Assembly: GCA_015698045.1 (NCBI GenBank)
Contig: BLAL01000208.1
Coordinates: forward strand, 744,001-808,000
Length of the DNA stretch: 64,000 bases
Reading direction: 5' to 3'
Source: Rhizophagus clarus
Taxonomy: Eukaryota > Glomeromycota > Glomeromycetes > Glomerales > Glomeraceae
Part shown: piece by piece, positions 32,804 through 43,172 of the stretch
Position numbering within the stretch: position 1 is the first letter of the stretch
Layout of the letters: each line of letters begins with the position of its first letter
The notes under the pieces: model-generated
The model's database searches: none
Seen by the model: only the letters and a program-made list of their open reading frames with translations
Told to the model about the DNA's origin: nothing
Translations under genes and position numbers: made by a program

Positions 32804-33458
32804 ATTGAGTATATTTTTTTTTTTTTTTGTTTTTTGTTTAAAAACAATTGTTCATTTTATAAGAATTTATCTCGGATATACTCGAGGGTAATCAATCACG
32901 GATGTACTTAAGGGTAATTATTGATTCGATCACGAGAATCTTTTTAATTGTTTCAAATTCACACTTACCTATTGATTTACCAAAAATGGTATCTAAATTA
33001 CGGAGACAGAATTCGTTTTCTGGTGTCTACATTAAATGACCATGATCATGGGAGTGACTTTTTATAATTAATAAAGATCCAACCGGAGGAATATATTAAA
33101 TAATTATTGTTCTTAAAGGAAATAACCCATGGTTTCACGGTTTAATAACTGAAAAATTCAGACCACTTATTTTATACGTACGGTAATCGCGGTAATCCGG
33201 CAAATCGCTGTAATCACTATAACGCTATTTGTGGAAAGAAAGGCGGCATAATGTTTGTAATGTTTGTTTAAATATCAAATGAGAAACTTGCTAATATTAT
33301 GGAGGTTAATCTGATGCAACAATAAATTTTTTTATTAATCGATAATAAACAGCGGTGTCAAATTAATGTAAGAATTTATACAATTTTAAATATAACTTTT
33401 TTAAAAAATTTTTTAAATAAAAAAAAAAATTATATAATTTTACAATATATTAGAATAA
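32804..33458. other. Intergenic region
   Basis: Holds the HMG gene's upstream T-tract (about 32813-32830) and a CTCGGATATACTCGAGGGTAA-type direct repeat near 32871-32912. No gene. Confidence 0.4.
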
Positions 33459-34598
33459 TTACATAATAACTATATCCTGAGAGTCCTCAAAGACTCCTTT
33501 TATATTTTCATTAGATACTTCATATGCAATAATTTCTTTAAGTTGATCTATTAAATATGGCCAATCATTTAAACATTCATAAATTGCTTCCTCCCATAAA
33601 TCATCTGGCATCATACGTCTCGGAGTAAGTAATATTTGAACAAAACGTTCATATAATTCAGAATCTTCACAAGCTTGTCTATGATCTTGAACATTTGCCC
33701 TTAATCCTTCTGTAATAAAACTTTCGTCATCTCCATTATATTCTCCATAATTTGAAATATAATCATCATCGGAATTTTTATAACAACTTTCTTGCTTTAC
33801 CAATCTACGACATTCTTGACCAAAGCAATTTTTTACATTCGTAAAAAAGTCTAGATAAACATTTTCAAAATTTAATAATTTTTCCGGATAATCACGTATA
33901 ATTTTTATATCCACATCTTGTAATCTCATGAAATTTTCATCTCTTGATTCTCTTCTACTACCTGTAGTAGAATTATATGGAAGGGAATGTGTATCATCAT
34001 CAATTTCTGATGTTTGATCTGGAGTAACTCTGTAAGAATTGTTAATTTCTTCCTCATTATCAATTTCAATTTGTGGACTACCAGATACCAATTCTTCAAA
34101 TTTTGTAAGAAGAGGATTCATAGGATCTATGAATTCACGTAAAGTATCAAACCATTCTCTATCAGGTACAATTTCATATTTTGCATAAAGAACTCTTTCG
34201 AATCTTTTCCATTCTTCTTCAGAAGAATTAAACGATTGTTTAATCTTTTCAAAATCTTGTTTATTAAGAGTAATTAATTCTTGTACTTTCTTATCACGAT
34301 TATTAAAATCTTGTAATATATCTTTTTGCTCATCTTCATCATCTATATCAAGAGCGCTTAATGGAGGAGATATGAGTGAAGAATCAACATAATCGGTTGA
34401 AAAATATTTTCCTTTGGAGAATTGTTGAGGTAAAGCGAAAATTTCATCGTCAGCTTCATCCATTTCAACATCATCCTTATTAATATCACCTTTAACATTA
34501 TTATTGGATTCTTCAGGAGGTGGTGATAATGATGTTACAAGTTCACCTAACCTAGCTAAAGTTTCTCTTTCAGCGTTTGTTCGAACGTTTGCTTTCAT
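33459..34598 (-). CDS. Acidic protein of unknown function, 379 aa
   Basis: Single exon from ATG (34598) to TAA. Very acidic, with Ser/Asn-rich linkers. Two similar helical segments: EEWKRFERVLYAKYEIVPDR plus EWFDTLREFIDPMN (about residue 130), and ELYERFVQILLTPRRMMPDD plus LWEEAIYECLNDWP (about residue 315). Both share RF..xL......PD..W....x...D/NxP, suggesting an internal duplication. A third helix block, IIRDYPEKLLNFENVYLDFF, lies between. No known domain is recognised and no signal peptide is seen. Intact. Confidence 0.65.
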   Translation of the reverse strand: MKANVRTNAERETLARLGELVTSLSPPPEESNNNVKGDINKDDVEMDEADDEIFALPQQFSKGKYFSTDYVDSSLISPPLSALDIDDEDEQKDILQDFNNRDKKVQELITLNKQDFEKIKQSFNSSEEEWKRFERVLYAKYEIVPDREWFDTLREFIDPMNPLLTKFEELVSGSPQIEIDNEEEINNSYRVTPDQTSEIDDDTHSLPYNSTTGSRRESRDENFMRLQDVDIKIIRDYPEKLLNFENVYLDFFTNVKNCFGQECRRLVKQESCYKNSDDDYISNYGEYNGDDESFITEGLRANVQDHRQACEDSELYERFVQILLTPRRMMPDDLWEEAIYECLNDWPYLIDQLKEIIAYEVSNENIKGVFEDSQDIVIM

Positions 34599-36904
34599 TT
34601 TTTATATTAAGTATTATGATATTTAAAATATAAAATATTTTTCAAGAAACAAATTTTTTTTTTTTTCAAAAAGCAAAAAAAAAAAAAAAAAAAAAGAAAA
34701 TGTGAAACGAAAATTTTTATTTTTATAACGAGGAAAAAAAAAAATCGTTATTTAATTAAGATGGTACAACATGGGACTTTGAGGGCATAGTGATATCATT
34801 CGATATAACTAATTTATGACATAATGACGTAAATTGATCGTTGTGTTACTAAAAAAATATCGAAATTTTCTCACAAAAAGAATTTTACGGATAAAGAAAA
34901 AAGAAATAAAGAAAAAATGGGTCAAAAAAAAAAAAAAAATAGAGTTTTCTATAAAGAGTTCCCCCTTTTAACCATTACAATGAAAATTAGGGTACACAGA
35001 GATTAATCAAATAGTAAAAGATTACCGATTTTTTTGAACAAAAAAGATGACGTAAGTTCATACTGAGTGTATTTCTATTGAAAGGAATTATTTTCGTGGG
35101 GTGATAAATTTTAGACCCTTTTTTTTTTGTGTGTGTTACAAAATTTAACTTTAATAATCAGGGAATACAAAAAAATGAGGCTGGTTTGTCAACTGCGGGA
35201 ATGAGACTGTATCACGTGTTACAAAAGATATTCGACGAAAAATCTCTGTACGTGATCGTGCTTCATGTGTCCGCGATATCACTATGACGCATATATCAAG
35301 TTGTAAAGACACCGAATTGGTTTTTTTCCAGTTTTACAATACTATGTATTGTTGATTCAATAAAGTTAAAATCGTATAGTTACAATACTATCGGATTTTA
35401 ATTTATTAAAACTATAATATTAAAATTAACAATACTATAAATAAATTTAGTTAAAAGTTTTTTAAAAAAAGCAAGCGTTCCCGTAGTCTGAACGGATCGA
35501 TACCTACCGTTACACTAGAATTGAAGAGAATTTGGTTGGTAATGTAAAAAACGCAAAGATTACTTGATATAAAAATAAAAATATTTATTAAGGCTGAAAG
35601 AATCGGATAAAATAAAAAGAATGCTATTAATTTACATTTTTTGTCCATTTTTATCCATGAATTCCCATCTCCGAAATTATTTTCATTAGATGCATCAGAT
35701 GGGATATTAACGATAAATCTATAACATTTATTTATACATTAATAACGCGTCATAATATCTGTTGTGTAATATTTATCTTAATTATAAATACAAAATTATA
35801 TGCAATTATTATAATAATTTACCCTATAAAAAAAGGGGAACCCTTATTTATTGCATGGCTTAAAAAAGAAAAAAGAAAAAAGAAATAAGATTTATTTTCT
35901 TATTGTTAAAATTATTTTAAAGTTTATCTTATGTCACATTTTTATCATACATGTCATGCTTATCATGCTTCGTACATTATGTAACTGATCGTGATCTGTG
36001 TGATTTGCGTGATCAAGAAAATTGGCCAATCAGATACTACAATCCACGATTAGCTTGAAATTCACTTAAGTGATTATATTTGACACCATACGCAAATAAA
36101 ATCCACGCAAATAAAAAATCTACGACGAATTTCGCGATAAAGCGATAAAGAAATTTTAAGATTTTATCTTTATTTATAAACATATGCAAATACGCGAATA
36201 TGTCACAATCTCACGTGTGAACTCAAAAAAGGCAACCAACAATGATCATGAAGAAAAAAAAATAATTCGGGAAATGTTACGTGATATCACTTGATGTCGA
36301 TTTGATGATAATATTCAATAAAGCAAAATCATTTAAATGAAAGAATAATAATATTTATTTACAGTCAAACGTTTTAAATTCGGATATACTGGTATTTAAT
36401 TTAATTAATAATATCAACAATGATATAATGCGAACCAAAATGTTGGTAAGTGGTATATACTAATGACCTAGAAGGAATGACGGTTCGAATATGTTAGATG
36501 ATAAGAAGAATTGGCATGAATTAATGTGATTATGTGAATATACCCAACTTACCACATCCGGACAAGAAGCACAAATGATGAATTGGAAAGATTCAAGTAT
36601 TTTTGTTGAAATTGGAAAAACCTAGATATTTGAGCAAATAATTAATCAAAATAATAATAATATATTTTTTTTTATAGTAACTAATGTAATCGATTGAGTT
36701 ATATTTTTTTAAAAAAATAGTTGTGACTGATGATATTGAAATTGAAACCAATTGGATACAATTAGGATTGCTAGTCTTAATTGCAACTTAAGTTGTAACT
36801 TAGGTTGCAACCGTAGCGAAACCATAAAACATATCAGATAACATCAGATTGCTGCCGTATTATACAATTGGAATATGAAAACACGAATTTAAATAATTAT
36901 TAAT
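34599..36904. other. Long intergenic region
   Basis: A/T tracts near 34650-34700 and 34920-34940 at the 5' side of the acidic gene. A dyad-rich stretch at 36777-36815 (TTGCAACTTAAGTTG...GGTTGCAA). The 65-codon open stretch at 35451-35648 is hydrophobic but has no further support. No RNA gene seen. Confidence 0.4.
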
Positions 36905-37175
36905 AATATTCTACCTTCTATCTCTCTCTATCTCTAATTAAAATGCAAAACTCTAAGGGAGTAAAAGAGAGACATTTAACATAATCAACAATTCAAAATA
37001 AGCGAATTAAGTAATCGTTATTACTTCCTCTACTTCTAATTAAAGTAACTAAATAACAAAACTTCTAAAAAGGAGGGACGTTTAATATAATCAACAATTC
37101 GAAATAAATTAATTATTACTTGCTCTTCTACCTCTTAATTTAAAAGGGGGACAACATTATTTATTACTTGCCTTA
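36905..37175. repeat. Three tandem copies of about 105 bp after PEX7
   Basis: The pattern CTTCTAnCTCTAATTAAA, then AAAACTnCTAAG/AAGG, GACATTTAAyATAATCAAC, AATTCRAAATAA, ATTATTACTT recurs at about 36912, 37025 and 37122 (the last partial). It lies immediately 3' of the PEX7 stop and may form its 3' untranslated region. Confidence 0.6.
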
Positions 37176-37178
37176 ATT

Positions 37179-38521
37179 TTAACCTGATAAGGCAAGAGGT
37201 TGAAAAATATGAATATTCTCGTCCCACGCACAAGTAGCAATTTGACCCTCAATATATAAATTAAAATCTAAACCCAATACAAATTCAGTATGACCATCAT
37301 AAACTTCCATTAAAGGATTATTTTGTCTTGAAATATCCCATAATCTCATAGTCATATCATAACTTGCACTAGCAATTATATTACCATTATGTGGGGAACA
37401 TTTTACCCTCCTTACAGCATATTCATGACCTCTTAAACATAATAATTCACGATCAGATCTTCTTAAATCCCACACCTTAATAGATTTATCAGTTGATGCC
37501 GTTATTATCATATTTTCTTGATATTTATTCCAATCCATTGAAAGAATTTCAAATCCTGGATGTGCAATTATTGTTTGTATTGAATGAGGAAGTTTTACAT
37601 CCCAAATCTTTATAGTTTGATCTCCTGATGCCGAACCGAATAAATCTGAATTATAAGGTGACCATATTGTATTATAAACACAATTTGTATGTTCCACATT
37701 AAATGTTGTCAATGATTGTGGTCTATCTGGCGCCCACTTTTTTTTTTTTAAAAAAAAAAGAAAAGTGATTAATATATAATATAATAATACTTTATGATTT
37801 TATGTGAACTATTTTAAAAATATTTACCAATTTTATTGAATGATCCCATGAGCCACTAACAAAAGTATCCTTTTTAATTAAATTCCATTGTACCGAAAAA
37901 ACTTCTCTACTATGTTCATGCCAGTTTTGAATTGGAAGTTCCTAAGAAAATAAAAGAGGAATATATTTATTATATACATTTAATCAATAATGAATATAAT
38001 AAAAAAAAAAAAAAAAAAAAGTAATTTACTAAACTGTTAATGTGATATCCCATAATTTTATAGATCCATCACCACTTGCTGTTACTATTTGGTTTTCATT
38101 AATTTCACTCCATGAACAATCAAATAATCCATCTTGCGTATCATAACTAATCAATTTTAAAATTTGTCAAAAAGTATAATTATTGTCAAAAACGAAGATT
38201 AAATGTTTAAATTATTATAAAAAAAATTCTTTATTATTACATTCTTTCAACATCAATACCACCAGGTCCAACTCCAGTATTTAAAATGAACAATTTTCCA
38301 TTACCGACCAACCCGAAATTTGCTGATGTGGCACACGCTATTTTATTTTCAAAAAATGGACTAAATTGTAACTTTCAATGAAAAAAATTAATTAAAAATA
38401 AATAAAAAAAAAATTTTTTTTTTTTTTTTCTTTTTTCAAATTTTAAAATAAATATAATTATGAAATCATTATGATATAATACCGAATATCCATTATATCC
38501 TTGAGTACGAAATTTTAACAT
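37179..38521 (-). CDS. PEX7: Peroxin-7, PTS2 receptor
   Basis: Exons 38521-38483, 38371-38241, 38146-38035, 37941-37828 and 37736-37179 (954 nt, 317 aa), phases consistent. Starts [20 protein letters not shown], the conserved PEX7 opening, then [22 protein letters not shown]40 repeats follow throughout ([63 protein letters not shown]), a six-repeat propeller. It binds PTS2 signals in the cytosol and delivers cargo to peroxisomes. The length equals the family norm. Head-to-head with the methyltransferase gene, 861 bp between starts. Confidence 0.93.
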
Positions 38522-39382
38522 GTTTTTTTTGAGGAAACTTTATAATTTAAGTTTTTCTTTTTAAAAAGAAAAAAAAAAAAAAAAAAAAAAATTGTTATCC
38601 GGTATTTATCCAGTAAAGAGAGGAGAAAAACATATTCTCCATGTGATTGAAGATTACGCCCGTATTTGATTATCATCATTTATATCGACGTAGTGTAACT
38701 CTGGAATCTGGAATAAAAAAAAAAAAAGTTGATCTTATAATTTTTCTTTTAATTTTGGCCAAAGTGACCCAAAGCCAAAGTAGTCAAAGTGTCCATTTCC
38801 ATCTGAAAGGAGTAATCTAAGTAACGGTACCAAATGTTATGTAACATTTGGAATGATATGATAATATGTGTGGAATGATTTGCTAATATGCGTTAATAAT
38901 ATTTCGTACTATTTGTGCACGTGAAATTCTATGCATGTCAATCATATTTAAACCTATCAAAGTTAATTCCGATTTTGTTCAAACCCAAAATCTTTCAAGA
39001 AAAAACAGAATATCAAGGAACATGGTAGATATAAAATAAGTCAATTACGTACGCTTCTTCGGAAAAATATATCAGCCAACCAGGAAGGAAATAATTATTT
39101 ACTAAAGATAACCAATTACCCAACTACAACATGTAACACATGGTATGTTTAATGCAAGTCATTAAGACAATAATTTAAATCATGAACTTTATTTAAATAA
39201 ATAAAATTTTTTAAGATACTGTAAATAAGATATTAATTTTTTTTTTTTCTTTTGCTTTTGTTATCAACTTTCAATAACAAAAAAAAAAAAAAAAATTAAA
39301 TAAATAAACAAAAATAAAAAATAAAATAAAATAAAAAAAATATACATAAAAAATTAAGAAAAAAAGAAAAAGAAAAATCAAA
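38522..39382. promoter_or_regulatory. Shared upstream region PEX7 / methyltransferase
   Basis: 861 bases between divergent starts. It has A/T homopolymers on both sides (38560-38592; 39240-39295) and a GTAACGGTACCAAATGTTATGT-like area near 38821. No defined motif. Confidence 0.45.
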
Positions 39383-40360
39383 ATGGGAAATGCGATAACA
39401 AAAATAAAAAAACACAATCGTAATAAAAATAAACGACTCAAGAAAAAAACTTCATTATTTAATAACGAAGAAGAAGAAACTATAGATAGATTACAAGTGT
39501 TACATCATTTTTATAGAGATCAATGGAAAGGGAATTTTAGTTCACCGATTGGAGAAAAGTTAAAAGATGGAGGATTAATGATTCTTGATGTAGGAAGTGG
39601 AACAGGTACATGGACTTGTGATATGTCAACAGATTTTCCATTAAATTTATATTTTGGGGTTGAAATCTTACCAATCTTTCCACATGAGAAACCAAGAAAC
39701 ATAGTATTTTTGATAAACAATTTATTAGAAGGGTTACCATTTCGTTCAAATTCATTTGATTATATACATTTAAGATTTATGTCATTAAGTTTGAAACCTA
39801 ATGTATGGCAAGATAAAGTGATAAATGAACTTGCAAGAGTATTAAGACCCGGAGGGTATCTAGAAATTGTGGAAAATGAAATCACTGTTTCAAATCGTGG
39901 TCCAAATGTTCAAGAATTTTTTGATAGAGGTAAAAAAAAAAAAAAAAAAAAAAATGATGATCGCGCTATACATTTTTTATTAAAAAAAAAAAAAAAATTT
40001 GAAATTTTCCTCATAATTATTTTATTTTTATTTTCTCTTTCACAAGTTCATGAAGCATTACGATCAGAAGGTTATAATCCAACCATCATAAATTTGATGG
40101 AAGAATTTTTGATAAATTCAGGAAGTTTTAAAAATGAAGATATAAAACATACGTTAATGTATGTACCTATGGGTAAATGGGGTGGTAAATTAAGTGAAAT
40201 GGGGTTAAAAACTTATTATTCATTATTAAAAGTATTCGCTACTATGATTAAGATACCTAAAAAACAAAACATTGATTCTTACTTGGACATGATTAACGAA
40301 GAAATTAATGTTTATCATTCTTGTGTGATCAGCCATAGGTTTGTTGCAAGAAAATCTTAA
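39383..40360 (+). CDS. SAM-dependent methyltransferase, putative N-myristoylated
   Basis: Exons 39383-39929 and 40047-40360 (861 nt, 286 aa). Reading through the intron would add a Lys-rich run, but the spliced form keeps frame (FFDRG|VHEAL). Motif I is LMILDVGSGTGTW, motif II-like LYFGVEILPIF, motif post-I SFDYIHLRFMSLSLK, motif III LARVLRPGGYLEIVENE: a class I (Methyltransf_11/25-like) fold. The N-terminus MGNAITKIKKH plus a basic run fits G2 myristoylation with a polybasic membrane patch. The substrate is unknown; many fungal proteins of this type exist (LaeA-like among others). Confidence 0.8.
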   Translation: MGNAITKIKKHNRNKNKRLKKKTSLFNNEEEETIDRLQVLHHFYRDQWKGNFSSPIGEKLKDGGLMILDVGSGTGTWTCDMSTDFPLNLYFGVEILPIFPHEKPRNIVFLINNLLEGLPFRSNSFDYIHLRFMSLSLKPNVWQDKVINELARVLRPGGYLEIVENEITVSNRGPNVQEFFDRGKKKKKKKNDDRAIHFLLKKKKKFEIFLIIILFLFSLSQVHEALRSEGYNPTIINLMEEFLINSGSFKNEDIKHTLMYVPMGKWGGKLSEMGLKTYYSLLKVFATMIKIPKKQNIDSYLDMINEEINVYHSCVISHRFVARKS

Positions 40361-40742
40361 AAAAATTCATTAGATAATAAATTTAAATAGATCTAACCTT
40401 AGATATCTTTTTTGGCGCAAAAAAAAAAAAATAATACGAATATATAATTTTTTTTACCCCACATAAATTCCTTCCGAGAACAATGTAAAAATAGTTTTTT
40501 ATTCATCAAATCATTATATTATAGTTCACACCTTTCCCCTTGTAATTTCTTTCATAGTACCCTTGCACCTTTAAAAATGGTTACTTATGTGGCTGTTTAT
40601 AAACAATTATGTAACGTGGAAAAAATGAACAGCTTATTTGATTTTACTCGTGACCTTATCTTAGGGATGCATATATATTTCCCATTCATTCGATTCATTT
40701 TTGGGACCTTTTCTTTTGAAATTTTTTTTTTTTATACACACA
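40361..40742. other. Intergenic, upstream of the BTB-TLDc gene
   Basis: Holds the methyltransferase 3' end and the promoter of the next gene. No gene. Confidence 0.4.
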
Positions 40743-42266
40743 ATGTCTACAGAATTTTTAAAATCTTTATCATCCGATTTTACTAAATTACTTTTTAATG
40801 CTGATGATTATAATGTTATTATTAAAGTTGGTGACTCCAACTTTAAAGCACATTCTTGTATTTTACGTGCTAGGTCTCCTTATTTTCATTCAGCTTTATC
40901 TAGAGAATGGGCAATAAAAGAAGGAAATATTATTATTTTTGAAAAACCAAATATTTCTCCTAAAATTTTTGAAATGATATTAAGGTAAAATAAAAAAATA
41001 TATATATATACTATTGTAAATGAAAGAACTTCAAATTAAATTTTCTTTCTTTTTTTTTTTTTTTTTTTTAATAATAATAATAATTAGTTATTTATATTCT
41101 GGTACCATTTCTCTTGAACAAGAACATCCAACGACTATCTTGGATTTATTAACAGCAGCGGATGAATTAATTCTTTTTGAATTATTTACTTATGTAAAAG
41201 AATATTTTTTCAAAAAACATAATAAATGGATTAGACAACATCCCCTTCAATGTTTATATCATACAACATTTCGTATTGAAAATTGTATAGAATTAAGAGA
41301 TTTATGTTTGGAAATAATTTGTGATAATCCTGAATTGGTATTTGGTACAACAGCTTTTACTGCTATTGAAGAATCCGTTTTAATATCTATACTTAAGAGA
41401 GATGATCTTCAAATGGATGAAGTTGATTTATGGGATTATTTAATTCAATGGGGTATCGCTCATACTTTTAATTCGGATTTTGATCCTTCTCATTTAACAC
41501 AAAATGATCTTCTTGAATTATCAAAAACGTTAAAAAATTGTGTTCCTTTTATTAGATTTAATCATATAAATAGTAAAGATTTACCATCAAGGTTGAAACC
41601 TTTTGAAAATTTATTACCAAATCAAAATTTAGAAGGAACTTTAAAAGAAAATAATTTTAATAATAATAATTCAATTTTATCTATTAATTTTAATGAAAAT
41701 ATAATTGATTCAAAAATTATTAAATTGAAGCATGCAGCTCTCATAGCTCGTTGGATAGATCATCAAGAAGGTACAAAAAATATTCGTACTTATAGAAATT
41801 TTCCTAATTATTATTTTAAAATCCTTTTACGTGGTAGTCGAGATGATTTTAGTGCAAGTACATTTCATAAATTATGTGATAATAAAAATGCTACAGTTAT
41901 TATTATTAAAGTTTTTGGTACTAGAGAAATTATTGGAGGTTATAATCCTATTAGTTGGAAAGGTGGATTTTTTGGTTCTTGGATGAAATCACAAGATAGT
42001 TTTATCTTTTCTTTAGGTGACGGAGAAAATAATTTACGGGAATTTTCAAAATTATGTAGAATAAGACCGGAAAATGTAAATATGGCCGTTTTCTGCGCTA
42101 ATATGCGAGGTCCGTGCTTTGGGTATCGTGATTTATGGATGCCTAATTTTAATAATCTAGCCGTAAATTGTGATAGTGATTGTAATTATTATAACGGTAA
42201 AATTATAGAACCGAAAAATTTTGATATTGAAGATTATGAAGTATTTCAAATTATTAAAAAGGAATG

Positions 42267-42267
<1 letters not shown>
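40743..42267 (+). CDS. BTB-BACK-TLDc protein
   Basis: Exons 40743-40984 and 41088-42267 (1422 nt, 473 aa); the T-rich intron ends AATTAG. BTB (residues about 1-115): NVIIKVGDSNFKAHSCILRA, then ILRSYLYSGTISLE across the intron. BACK-like helices (about 120-215): LYHTTFRIENCIELRDLC. TLDc (about 255-470): HAALIARWIDHQEG, SASTFHKLCDNKNATVIIIK, IIGGYNPISWKGG, DSFIFSLGDGENN, with WMPNFNNLAVN near the end. BTB domains usually link substrates to Cullin-3; TLDc is tied to oxidative-stress and V-ATPase regulation in other eukaryotes. This architecture is expanded in Rhizophagus. Intact. Confidence 0.88.
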
Positions 42268-42302
<35 letters not shown>

Positions 42303-42828
42303 TATATATATATATATATATCGTAAATAATTTTCATAATAATAATAATAATCATATTATTTGTAATAAAATTTAAAAAACTGGAATTCTAAGCAATCGT
42401 GGAACATCTCTGTATATATATATCTCTTCACGTTTTCACTTTGAAATCTAATAAATAATAAATAATAAGAAATTCCCAGGATTGTTTAAATCAAATAAGT
42501 TACTTTTCTTAATGTGGAATTAAGTGGTTGAATATTCCCGTTGATCATCTCGATATTTCGCTTGTTTATTATTTATTATTTTTTTTTTTTAGTCCGATTT
42601 TTTCCATATCAACAATTATTTCTGTTAGTATTGATGTGGATAAAATGGTGATGGTATTCCCATGGAATTTGCAGGAATTTATCGGGATCTGTGCAAATTT
42701 TACATTAGTAATACTGTACAAGTCTCATAAAATTCCGCGTAACGGTTAATTAACCCCCCATCACTGGGATAAAAAGATTTTTTTTTTTTTTCGTGTAAAA
42801 AGGGTAAAGACCAAAGAAGATATTCTAT
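42268..42828. repeat. T-tract and (AT)n at the 3' flank, then spacer
   Basis: T33 (about 42267-42299) followed by (TA)n to 42321 directly after the stop codon. The rest is AT-rich with no gene. Confidence 0.6.
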
Positions 42829-42925
42829 GCCACGTAAGCTGTATTAGCTAAAGCACCTACCCCAATAGGTCTGGAACGTTCCATACCCGGTCCATGCCAT
42901 ATCCACATGATACTTATTGGCTGCA
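42829..42925 (-). pseudogene. Orphan terminal exon downstream of Argonaute
   Basis: After a TTTTGCAG acceptor (rc of about 42922-42929) an open frame reads PISIMWIWHGPGMERSRPIG, then VGALANTAYVA and stops. Splice-like and protein-like, but it is not needed by the Argonaute gene, whose own last exon ends properly at 43173. It may be a relic or an alternative last exon. Confidence 0.3.
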
Positions 42926-43172
42926 AAATATATATATTTAAAAATTATTTATTATGATAAAGCATATATGATGAAATCTATATCTTTTTGCATAGTTTGA
43001 TCTATATTTTTACATAGTTTACATAAAAAAAAGAAAAAAAAAAACTCTTAATCTAATGTACTCGTTTTGATTATACATACTTTTGACAAAAGTGATATTT
43101 ATTATGAAGATATGAAGATATTTAATATGATATTTAAATGTTTAAGACTAATTATTAATTATATTATCATCG

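Noticed and set aside
35451-35648. Hydrophobic 65-codon open frame (minus strand) that might be a small membrane protein
   Set aside because: AT-rich sequence gives Phe/Ile/Leu-rich frames by chance; no flanking exons, no paralogue in the window, no clear promoter.
36421-36500. tRNA-like GGTTCGAAT T-arm
   Set aside because: No matching acceptor stem, D-arm or anticodon arm around it.
39930-40046. Unspliced reading of the methyltransferase through a Lys-rich block
   Set aside because: The block is an A-rich intron with GT...AG ends; splicing keeps the frame and removes an implausible poly-Lys/Phe insert.
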